Positions 44,401 through 56,000 of a stretch of DNA of 64,000 bases are shown here, in pieces. The notes beneath the pieces are model-generated. The model searched no databases. It was not told the DNA's origin and saw only the letters and a list, made by a program, of their open reading frames with translations. The position numbers and the translations under genes were made by a program. This stretch comes from Mactromeris polynyma. Taxonomy: Eukaryota; Mollusca; Bivalvia; Venerida; Mactridae. The first letter of the stretch is position 1; each line of letters begins with the position of its first letter. Location: assembly GCA_032209605.1 (NCBI GenBank), contig JASFXZ010000092.1, positions 310,001-374,000 on the forward strand, read 5' to 3'.

Positions 44401-47400
44401 TTGTTGAATGGAACAGTGAAGTGTTGGCTGGCATAATGAAGTGTTGGCTGGAACAGTGAAGTGTTGGCTGGAACAGTGAAGTGTTGGCTGGCATAGTGAA
44501 GTGTTGGCTGGCATAGTGTATTGTTGACTGGAACAGTGAAGTGTTGGCTGGCATAGTGAAGTGTTGGCTGGAACAGTGAAGTGTTGGCTGGCATAGTGTA
44601 TTGTTGACTGGAACAGTGAAGTGTTGGCTGGCATAGTGAAGTGTTGGCTGGAACAGTGAAGTGTTGGCTGACATAGTGTATTGTTGACTGGAACAGTGAA
44701 GTGTTGGCTGGCATAGTGAAGTGTTGGCTGGAACAGTGAAGTGTTGGCTGGCATAGTGAAGTGTTGGCTGGAACAGTGAAGTGTTGGCTGGAACAGTGAA
44801 GTGTTGGCTGGCATAGTGTATTGTTGACTGGAACAGTGAAGTGTTGGCTGGCATAGTGAAGTGTTGGCTGGAACAGTGAAGTGTTGGATGGCATAGTGTA
44901 TTGTTGACTGGAACAGTGAAGTGTTGGCTGGCATAGTGAAGTGTTGGCTGGAACAGTGAATTGTTGGCTGGCATAGTGTATTGTTGACTGGAACAGTGAA
45001 GTGTTGGCTGGCATAGTGAAGTGTTGGCTGGAACAGTGAAGTGTTGGCTGGCATAGTGTATTGTTGACTGGAACAGTGAAGTGTTGGCTGGCATAGTGAA
45101 GTGTTGGCTGGAACAGTGAAGTGTTGGCTGGCATAGTGTATTGTTGACTTGAACAGTGAAGTGTTGGCTGGCATAGTGAAGTGTTGGCTGGAACAGTGAA
45201 GTGTTGGCTGGCATAGTGTATTGTTGACTGGAACAGTGAAGTGTTGGCTGGCATAGTGTATTGTTGACTGGAACAGTGAAGTGTTGGCTGGCATAATGAA
45301 GTGTTGGCTAGAACAGTGAAGTGTTGGCTGGAACAGTGAAGTGTTGGCTGGAACAGTGAAGTGTTGGCTGGCATATTGAAGTGTTGGCTGGCATAGTGTA
45401 TTGTTGACTGGAACAGTGAAGTGTTGGCTGGCATAGTGAAGTGTTGGCTGGAACAGTGAAGTGTTGGCTGGCATAGTGTATTGTTGACTGGAACAGTGAA
45501 GTGTTGGCTGGCATAATGAAGTGTTGGCTAGAACAGTGAAGTGTTGGTTGGCATAGTGTATTGTTGAATGGAACAGTGAAGTGTTGGCTGGCATAATGAA
45601 GTGTTGGCTGGAACAGTGAAGTGTTGGCTGGCATAGTGAAGTGTTGGCTGGCATAGTGTATTGTTGACTGGAACAGTGAAGTGTTGGCTGGCATAGTGTA
45701 TTGTTGAATGAAACAGTGAAGTGTTGGCTGGCATAATGAAGTGTTGGCTGGAACAGTGAATTGTTGGCTGGAACAGTGAAGTGTTGGCTGGAACAGTGAA
45801 GTGTTGGCTGGCATATTGAAGTGTTGGCTGACATAGTGTATTGTTGACTGGAACAGTGAAGTGTTGGCTGGCATATTGAAGTGTTGGCTGGCATAGTGTA
45901 TTGTTGACTGGAACAGTGAAGTGTTGGCTGGCATAGTGAAGTGTTGGCTGACATAGTGTATTGTTGACTGGAACAGTGAAGTGTTGGCTGGCATAGTGAA
46001 GTGTTGGCTGACATAGTGTATTGTTGACTGGAACAGTGAAGTGTTGGCTGGCATAGTGAAGTGTTGGCTGGCATAGTGAAGTGTTGGCTGGAACAGTGAA
46101 GTGTTGGCTGGCATAGTGTATTGTTGACTGGAACAGTGAAGTGTTGGCTGGCATAATGAAGTGTTGGCTAGAACAGTGAAGTGTTGGTTGGCATAGTGTA
46201 TTGTTGAATGGAACAGTGAAGTGTTGGCTGGCATAATGAAGTGTTGGCTGGAACAGTGAAGTGTTGGCTGGCATAGTGAAGTGTTGGCTGGCATAGTGTA
46301 TTGTTGACTTGAACAGTGAAGTGTTGGCTGGCATAGTGTATTGTTGAATGGAACATTGATGTGTTGGCTGGCATAATGAAGTGTTGGCTGGAACAGTGAA
46401 TTGTTGGCTGGAACAGTGAAGTGTTGGCTGGAACAGTGAAGTGTTGGCTGGCATATTGAAGTGTTGGCTGGCATAGTGTATTGTTGACTGGAACAGTGAA
46501 GTGTTGGCTGGCATATTGAAGTGTTGGCTGGCATAGTGTATTGTTGACTGGAACAGTGAAGTGTTGGCTGGCATAGTGAAGTGTTGGCTGGAACAGTGAA
46601 GTGTTGGCTGGCATAGTGTATTGTTGACTGGAACAGTGAAGTGTTGGCTGGCATAATGAAGTGTTGGCTAGAACAGTGAAGTGTTGGTTGGCATAGTATA
46701 TTGTTGAATGGAACAGTGAAGTGTTGGCTGGCATAATGAAGTGTTGGCTGGAACAGTGAATTGTTGGCTGGCATAGTGAAGTGTTGGCTGGCATAGTGTA
46801 TTGTTGACTGGAACAGTGAAGTGTTGGCTGGCATAGTGTATTGTTGAATGGAACAGTGAAGTGTTGGCTGGCATAATGAAGTGTTGGCTGGAACAGTGAA
46901 TTGTTGGCTGGAACAGTGAAGTGTTGGCTGGAACAGTGAAGTGTTGGCTGGCATATTGAAGTGTTGGCTGAAATAGTGTATTGTTGACTGGAACAGTGAA
47001 GTGTTGGCTGGCATATTGAAGTGTTGGCTGGCATAGTGTATTGTTGACTGGAACAGTGAAGTGTTGGCTGGCATAGTGAAGTGTTGGCTGACATAGTGTA
47101 TTGTTGACTGGAACAGTGAAGTGTTGGCTGGCATAGTGAAGTGTTGGCTGACATAGTGTATTGTTGACTGGAACAGTGAAGTGTTGGCTGGCATAGTGAA
47201 GTGTTGGCTGGCATAGTGAAGTGTTGGCTGGAACAGTGAAGTGTTGGCTGGCATAGTGTATTGTTGACTGGAAAAGTGAAGTGTTGGCTGGCTTGGTGAA
47301 GTGTAGTGAAGTGTTGTCTGGCATAGTGTATTGTTGACTGGAACAGTGAAGTGTTGGCTGGCATAGTGTATTGTTGATTGGAACAGTGAAATGTTGGCTG

Positions 47401-48640
47401 GCATAGTATATTGTTGACTGGAACAGTGAAGTGTTGGCTGGTATAGTGTATTGTTGATTGGAACAGTGAAATGTTGGCTGGCATAGTGTATTGTTGACTG
47501 GAACAGTGAAATGTTGGCTGGCATAGTGTATTGTTGATTGGAACAGTGAAGTGTTGGCTGGCATAGTGAAGTGTTGGCTGGAACAGTGAAGTGTTGGCTG
47601 GAACAGTGAAGTGTTGGCTGGAACAGTGCAGTGTTGGCTGGAACAGTGAAGTGTTGGTTGGAACAGTGAAGTGTTGGCTGGAACAGTGAAGTGTTGGCTG
47701 GAACAGTGCAGTGTTGGCTGGAACAGTGAAGTGTTGGCTGGCATAGTGTATTGTTGACTGGAACAGTGAAGTGTTGGCTGGCATAGTGTATTGTTGACTG
47801 GAACAGTGAAGTGTTGACTGGCATAGTGTATTGTTGACTGGAACAGTGAAGTGTTGGCTGGCATAGTGAAGTGTTGGCTGGCATAGTGTACTGTTGACTG
47901 GAACAGTGAAGTGTTGGCTGGCATAGTGTAGTGTTGGCTGGCAAAGTGAAGTGTTGACTGGCATAGTGAAGTGTTGGCTGGAACAGTGAAGTGTTGGCTA
48001 GTAGAGTGAATAGTTGGTTGGTATAGGGAAGTGCCGACAGGTACAGTGAAATATTGGCTTGTGCAGTGACGAGTTGGCTAGTACAGTGATGAAGTGTTGA
48101 CTGGTACAGTGAAGTGTTTACTTGTATAGTGAATTGTTGGCAGGTACATTGAAGCGTTGGCAGTTGGATAGTACAGTGAAGTGTTGACTGGTACAGTGAA
48201 ATGTTGGATTGTACAGTGAAGTGTTGTCTGGTACAGTGAAATGTTGACTGGTACAGTGAAGTGTTGACTGGTACAGTGAGGCATTGACTGGTACATTGAA
48301 GTGTTGGCTAGTACATTGAACTGTTGACTGGTACAGTGAATCATTGGCTAGTACAGTGAATCATTGGCTAGTACAGTGAATCATTGGCTAGTACAGTGAT
48401 GAAGTGTTGACTGGTACAGTGAAATGTTGGCTAGTACAGTGAAGTGTTGACTGGTACAGTGGAATGTTGGATAGTACAGTGAAGTGTTGACTGGTACAGT
48501 GAATCATTGGCTAGTACATTGAAGTGTTGGCTAGTACAGTGGTGCAGTGTTGGTTGGTACAGTAAAATGGTTACTGGTATAGTCAAGTGCTGACTGGTAC
48601 AGTGAAGTGTTGGCTGGTATAGTGATGTGTTGACTGGTAA
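41498..48640. repeat. 7.1-kb satellite array, 20-bp unit, roughly 355 copies
   Basis: Core unit gtgaagtgttggctggaaca, with main variants ending ggctggcata and the gtgtattgttgactggaaca type. The period is exactly 20 bp over most of the array. The centre (about 42500-47950) is homogeneous and built from a few variants in recurring order; the flanks (41500-42500, 48000-48640) are degenerate, with gtacag, ttaaag and similar endings. Higher-order copies are visible: the marker ggctagaacagtgaagtgtt followed by ggttggcatag occurs at about 45527, 46167 and 46667. The minus strand has no stop codons in any frame across kilobases, so several overlapping 'ORFs' of up to 908 codons appear, all reading the same MPANTSLFQPTLHYASQHF-type peptide. 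These are a by-product of the repeat. Confidence 0.97.
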
Positions 48641-49079
48641 ATAACTATAAATTTCATGGTTAAATTTTATTCACAGTTAGAAATAGTCATGCAAGCATAC
48701 TACACTGACAAAGAATGATGTTAAGTACCGAAATATTCAAAGGTAAACGTTAATATAATCATACTATCAGATATAGTTACTACTTAGTAAAAACAAATGT
48801 ATTGAATAATAAATGGCAATTCATATAAATCATCAAAATGTTCAAATGCATAATTTATACTTATTTTATTACAACATATTCATATAAGTACATATATTCA
48901 ATTCAAAATTTCGAAGACTTTCAATTATACCCTGGACTAATATTAGTTTGTTCCTTCTACGGTTGTTTTTAAAAAATAATTTTTAAAATGCAACATATGA
49001 ATACATACTTAATAGATTTTTTTTATCATGACAACCTTTAGTGAGCATCTTATGGTGAAGCTATCTGGACAATATAGGG

Positions 49080-49700
49080 CAATTTAAACGCCGCAGTGCA
49101 TTTATTGTAAACAAAACTGCGCATTTTATGATAAACCAAACAGGGCATTTCATTATAATCCTTACTGTTCATTTATGCTTAACTTAACTGTGCATTTTAT
49201 GGTAAATGTAACTAGGCGATTTATGATAAACCTAATTGTGCATTTCATGGTAAATGTAAGCGTGCATTTATGACCAACATACATGAGCATTATATTGTCA
49301 ATCTAACTGTGCATTTTGTAGTAAATCTAATTGTGCATTTTATAGTTTACCTAATTGTGTATTGTTACGGATTGCATAGTAAAATTAACTGCGTTTTTAT
49401 CATAAGCCAATCTGTGTATTTCTTGATAAACCCGACCGTGCAGTTGTGACCAATTTAACTGAGAATTTTGTTGTAAACCTAACCGTTAATTTATGAAAAA
49501 CTCAACTGCATTTTATCATAATCCGAGCTAGGCATTTATCATAATCCGAGCCAGGCATTTATCATAATCCCAGCCAGGCATTTATCATAATCCGTGCCAG
49601 GCATTTATCATCATCCTATGTGGAATGCATGATATGATAAACGTAACTGTGCATTTTGTAGTAAACATATTTTTGCACTTTATGACTAACCGTGGTCAAT
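49080..49700. repeat. Degenerate 27-30 bp array with an embedded fresh 23-25 bp array
   Basis: The phrase (c)taactgtgcattttatggta, followed by aa, recurs about twenty times with variable spacing and many substitutions. Within it, at about 49515-49610, atcataatccgagccaggca + ttt is repeated four times almost perfectly, showing renewed local expansion of an old array. Confidence 0.75.
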
Positions 49701-51304
49701 GCTATGATGACATGTATGAAACAATATAAAACACTGTACAAAAATAGATTTACTAATCTAATCTATGGATACATTTATACAAGAAATGCTTTACTAATAT
49801 AATCTACAAAAATATTTATGCTGTATATAACAAAAGCAGTTTAAGTACTGCCATATATTCAATGAAAGTTAGAAAAAATTAACATGTCTTGAAAAAATCA
49901 ACAAATATAAAAAATATAAAATAACCGAGACTTTTAAACATTCCCTGCAAACACTTTGTAAAGCACATATGCATGTTACAAGATATAACAGGCCCGCAAC
50001 TCATTATTATGATATTGCATATATTAACATCAACAGTAACAATATCAAACATCGAGATTTTTATCTATGACATCCACAAGGGTTAACAAAAATAGCGTAT
50101 TTCAGAATGTTATTGTTAAACAAGAAATATCTTGAAAAAAGATGGTCTGCGCAATTTGAAGGTTAAAATTTGTTGTGTAACATAAAAAAATGCCGAGATG
50201 ATTCAACTGATGATCACTCCAGATCCAAAATGGATTTTGGTAATTTCCCCGAACTTTAGTCGATTTCGGTAAGGTAAGTACCCCTTATCTAAAGGTTAAC
50301 CAATCCGCATCGAGGTTACAAATTTAAACATTGATAGGCTGAAGAGAAGTTGATTTAGTGGTTAACGTAAGATTTGATTGGTTTACACAACACCGATATG
50401 AAAATAGCAAAGTCATGTAAGTACGACTGCGCCGAAAAAGGAGAAATATAAGAGAAATACACTTGTCTCAACGATACAACAATAACAAAGAAGCCCATAT
50501 GTAATAATTTCTGCGTAATCTCTTGGTAAATAGAGGGGAGGGAGATAAAAATATCGAAACCCATTTCAAGAAATTAATAAATGCCGAGACTTTTGTGTAC
50601 CTAAATACCGAGCGAGACTTCGTTCAATGGTCCATATTAGTTGCGCATCTATGGTATTTAAGTATTTGGTGCACTGTATATATATATTATGTAGTAAACA
50701 TATTCAATAATACTGAATTTGGAAATAAACATATGTAAAAGCAATATTACCAGTATATTGTATGATAATAAACTATTACATAAGAAGACAAAACATACAG
50801 TGTCAATATGATTGCTGATTAATATAGGTATGAATGTTTGCAGAAAAATATCATATTCAACTAGTCGAATATGTTACAGAAATGTAAGTAATTTAAAACA
50901 GCAGGAGTATTGATTACTTCCCTAGTTGTTAAACCTATCATCACTGAACTATACATGCAATAAATCTAATCGACACAATTATTTGCAAGAAAAATTTAAG
51001 TCTGACCATCATACATTGTTTACCTTTTTATGATGGCCCCTAGTTGACCCCTGAAATTGTCTGTGATTCAAAATGGTAGACGACCGTTGACAAATGGTAA
51101 ATGTAAAATAGGTCAGAGTATTGTACTTTCGGTGCCTATGAATTTGAAATATGTTAAGGTCATGCCCATATCTTAGGAATTACAAATGTACATGTTTTAT
51201 GACCAAATTAAAAAAGTGAAAACTATAATGAGCCACTGCACATGTGTGGCGAAAATCAGCAGAGTAGTTTCGAACGCATTATGGACAGACACTGCATGAT
51301 CATA

Positions 51305-51430
51305 AGTATTTATATGACAAAAGGGAGAGAATAAGTTGCTACAGGGAACCCAACATACATAAGGCAATGCCTCACCACACAGACCTCCGGGAAAACAACA
51401 TTCCATAAAACATAAGGCACTTGAGGAGGT
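51305..51430. repeat. Copy of the small TIR family seen at 38789
   Basis: Contains gagagaataagttgctacag, ggaacccaacatacataagg and cacagacctccgggaaaac; the same blocks are at 30460-30545 and, inverted, at 38800-38891. Confidence 0.55.
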
Positions 51431-53038
51431 TAAAGGGTACATACATTAGGGAACAGATGCGCAAAGAATGGCCTGGCAGACCATAAGGAATAACTAGGAG
51501 AATCAACTCTAAGAAGATTCATAATTAGTAATTAATATCATATCCAGAACAGTTTCATACAAAGATTTTTTGATAATTCATAATTATCTATTACCAATAT
51601 AACCTCATTTTCATATTATCTATTTGAAATTACCAAAATTGATAAAAATGGTGAACATATGGTGAACACAAACAAAACTCAAAAATACCTGCACATTTTC
51701 ACATTCCAATTGGTGATTAACACCTCTGTTCTTATTTAATTTTGATTTCTACACTGCTGTATAGCAACTCTAAAATACAAAATGTTGACAAAACTAGCAG
51801 ACTCTGTTTGAAACCATTTTACTGTCAAAATATTTATTTTCAAGTTAAATTTTTACTGTCAAAAGTATTATTTACAAATTCAAAGTCCATTTCTAGATAT
51901 GAAAATGCCAATATTGCTTCATACTTTACAATAACAATACTAATATCAAAACATTTCAAAGATATACGAGCAGCAGGTAAACTATAACATTTACATGCAT
52001 TAAGCAGACAATTAAAAAATAAACGTATATAAAGTCATCAAAACACATCAATGTAACTCTATAATAAAGGATTATTTAACAAGCAGTTCGATGACATAAG
52101 ACTTAACAATAATCTACACAACAATACTAAGTAAACAAGACATAGGACAGAAACTGATATTTTTATAAAGATATTTTATACATATACTGTACATTCATAT
52201 ATAAAAAAACAATTACGGCACAAACAAAGTCAATTCCAAACCACCAATACCGTAAATGGACTTTGACAGAGTAGAGGCCATATATTACTGCTCAGGCTTT
52301 GTCAGAGGACATACAGACCCTCATAATTTCCTGTAATTTCTAGTAAACGCAAACACAGGGAATACAAACTCACATGCACCAATCATGCCAGTATACATAT
52401 TTTGGCGAAGTCCACCAGACTGCTTGAACTGACTGAATAAAAATGTCACGCACATTGCAACTTCATGGTGACTATGGTCCTAAAGTTTCACTGGAATCCG
52501 TTTTAAAGTGGGAAAGTTAAGTTTGCATCATGAACTTCTATGGTGCACCAATTATTAAATGTACAGATTTGTTCCAAATCCTAGAGTGCAAGACTTGGAC
52601 TGACCGTCAAAAGTTTGTCATTTTAATACGTTAGAAATTGTAGAAGTGGTTTGAACCACAAACTCCCATGTTCCATTATTTAAAGCAGTTGTGTAATTTG
52701 TTCTAAGTATGTGGGTCCCAACTCTGCATTGTTTGGGCAGACACTCAAACATCACAAAGTGTTAGTGTATTAAAACATCTTTAACAACTTTTTAAGTACA
52801 AAATGAAAAAGAAAAAAGCAATCATTATAATTGTGAACTAATTTCGCAATGAATTTGCTTCAGAATATAAATGATGTAAGCATTGATGAAAATTGATTAA
52901 ACAAAGCTGTATTCCATGACTCATATTTGCATTTCAACTGATTTATTTCACATGGATGATGGAAGATGTTTACTTGTCCTACATTCCAGTTACTATTTTC
53001 CCTTAATGTTGATTGATATAAACACAAAAACATTACTT

Positions 53039-56000
53039 CTAGTCAAGGCTACTTAACCCTGAGTCTGAATTACAACGTGTAGCAACCAAGGAATCATCGC
53101 TGGAGTCTGAAGCACCGGATGTAGTTCTAAATTGTGATCTATGACCGGGTTTAAAGTCAAGTGCTTGCCGTTCAAGTGACTCCATCTTTGAAATGTCAAT
53201 ATAATCGCTTGTTGACTGATTTGCCGACTCTTTATTTTTTTCTGCAGAGCAATTTTGTTGATTGTTTAGATGAAGAACAGCATCAACCGTAACATAATCT
53301 TGGTGAACAGTATTATTTTGGTCTGGTGATTGTTCATACCTTGTAGAGGCAGTTAAAGTATCATTGACGTCTGAATCTTCATCATCTTCCGATTCAACAA
53401 ATGCTGTATTGTCATATTTCAATGTATTGATTTGTGCATTGTTGAGTATTTCCATTTTGCTAATATCAACATATGGTGTTGTGGTTGTAAGAGGTGTACA
53501 GTTATTTTGAGTGATATCATTGTTGTTTTCATGAGAATTTGATGTCCCATGATGTGAGGTCTCTGTTTCACTTGTAGGAGGCATGGTGACCGACACTGGG
53601 GTAGAAATAGTTCCATTACATTGGTTTGGTACTTGTTCTAAATTAGGGCTGTCAGGTGTAATATCACCACCATACTGTACAGGTGATTTGATATAGGAAT
53701 CAGATACAAGGTTCAAGTGTGTAGTATCACCATCATACTGTATAGGTGACTTGATATAGGAATCAGATACAAGGTCCGAGGGTGTAATATCACCACCATA
53801 CTGTATAGGTGACTTGATATAGGAATCAGATACAAGGTCTGAGCGTGTATTATCACCATCATACTGTATAGGTGATTTGATATAGGAATCAGATACAAGG
53901 TCCGAGGGTGTAATATCACCACCATACTGTATAGGTGACTTGATATAGGAATCAGATACACGGTCAGAGGGTGTAATATCACCACCATACTGTATAGGTG
54001 ACTTGATATAGGAATCAGATACACGGTCAGGGGGTGTAATATCACCACCATACTGTATAGGTGACTTGATATAGGAATCAGATACACGGTCCGAGCGTGT
54101 AATATCACCACCATACTGTATAGGTGACTTGATATAGGAATCAGATACACGGTCAGAGGGTGTAATATCACCACCATACTGTATAGGTGACTTGATATAG
54201 GAATCAGATACACGGTCAGGGGGTGTAATATCACCACCATACTGTATAGGTGACTTGATATAGGAATCAGATACAAGGACCGAGGGTGTAATATCACCAC
54301 CATACTGTATGGGTGACTTGATATAGGAATCAGATACACGGTCAGAGGGTGTAATATTACCATCATACTGTATAGGTGACTTGATATAGGAATCAGATAC
54401 AAGGTCCGAGGGTGTAATATCACCATCATACTGTATAGGTGACTTGATATAGGAATCAGATACAAGGTCCGAGGGTGTAATATCACCATCATACTGTATA
54501 GGTGACTTGATATAGGAATCAGATACAAGGTCCGAGGGTGTAATATCACCTCCATACTGTATAGGTGACTTGATGTAGGAATCAGATACACGGTCAGAGG
54601 GTGTAATATCACCACCATACTGTACAGGTGACTTGATATAGGAATCAGATACACGGTCAGAGGGTGTAATATCACCACCATACTGTATAGGTGAAATGAC
54701 ATAATTTGAAATTTTGGGAGAATTTAGTTCATCACCACCGTATTCTACTGGTGATTTGACATAAGAATCTATTTGGCCCAAGTTTGAAATGTTAGCACTA
54801 GACTGTACTATTTGGTCGGAATGTGAACTGACACCCCCATATGGTACTGGTGATTTGACATAAGAATTCATTTCATCTGAACATGAACTGTCACCCTCAT
54901 ACCGTATTGGGGATTTGACATAAGATTGTATGTGTTTCGAATGAGGAAGATCCCCCTCACATTGGTCATGTGACTCGACATAAAAATCTCCCATTTGATT
55001 TTGGTGTCGACTGTCATTCACATCTGGAGCCTTGACATAAGAATCTGCCGTTTGGTCTGAATCTTGACTTCCACTCTGACACTCTGGTTCTGCATGAAGA
55101 CTGTTATCATCAATTGTTCCTGACAATCTGAGATATTCAGGAAAATCTGGGCTTGAATCATAAGCCTCTGGTTTTGGAATGGATGTGAGTTTTATAAACT
55201 TCTCTTCCTTTTTGGCTGGACAATTGCTGTCTAATTTTGTGCAACTGTGACCAGTAACTTTTGATTGATTACGCTCATCTTTGTTGCTACATGAATCATT
55301 CTGATTCACATTGCCTGTGATGATAGCTTTATTGTAGTCCTGTGGGATTGCTGTATCTTTGTTTGGTGTTTCACTGCTTCTGGTTTTATGATTCAGTTCA
55401 ACGTAACCAGGTGTTGGACAATCATGAACAAATCCTACGATCTGTTCATTATGTGTAGTCAAAGTATTGTCACGCTCTGCATTTGAGAGGTTCATCCTGT
55501 CATCATCAAACTTGTCCGATTTGTTTGTTGTATAACCAACGCAATACCCATCTGGAAGGCATATAAACTCAGGTTTCTCATTTGTCTCTGGTGTTATAGG
55601 TACACCACTGTCCTTGCTGTCTTGTCTATCAAACTGAAAACAAGTTAAGAATATCACTATAATTTTAATGTGTACATATTAGGAAAGTGACCCGCAACCC
55701 GCCATTCGGCTGCCTTGTTTTTTTTAGTTAATCACACAATTTGAGCATCTTGGTAGATGATTATTTAATGAACATTCAGGTGAAATTATATCGAAATTGG
55801 GCCAGTAGTTTATGACATGAAGATTTTTGATGTTTCAACTATAATACGTATATATATGTTTTTTGACAAATCCAAGTAACTTGAACAATCCTGGTAGAGG
55901 GTCACCAAAGGACCATCTGTGTGAAGTTATATCAACTTGGTCTGGAGATTTTAAAAAGACGATTTTTGAAGTTTCCTCTATATACATTTGTACATACATG

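Larger units (their letters stand above)
48641..53038. other. Intergenic, AT-rich, probable 3' flank of the receptor gene
   Basis: No convincing exons. A degenerate array occupies 49080-49700 and a copy of the small TIR family lies at 51305-51430. The nearest minus-strand AATAAA for the receptor is at 52942-52947 (TTTATT on +), about 92 nt past its stop codon. Confidence 0.4.

Noticed and set aside
42488..45214. 908-codon and other very long minus-strand frames
   Set aside because: All lie in the 20-bp satellite and all three frames are open at once with the same peptide, which is not how coding selection looks.
53713..54702. 329-codon frame overlapping the receptor tail (SSHLYSMVVILHP repeats)
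   Set aside because: Shifted-frame shadow of the in-frame tyrosine repeat; the receptor frame continues beyond the array on both sides and joins spliced exons, this one does not.
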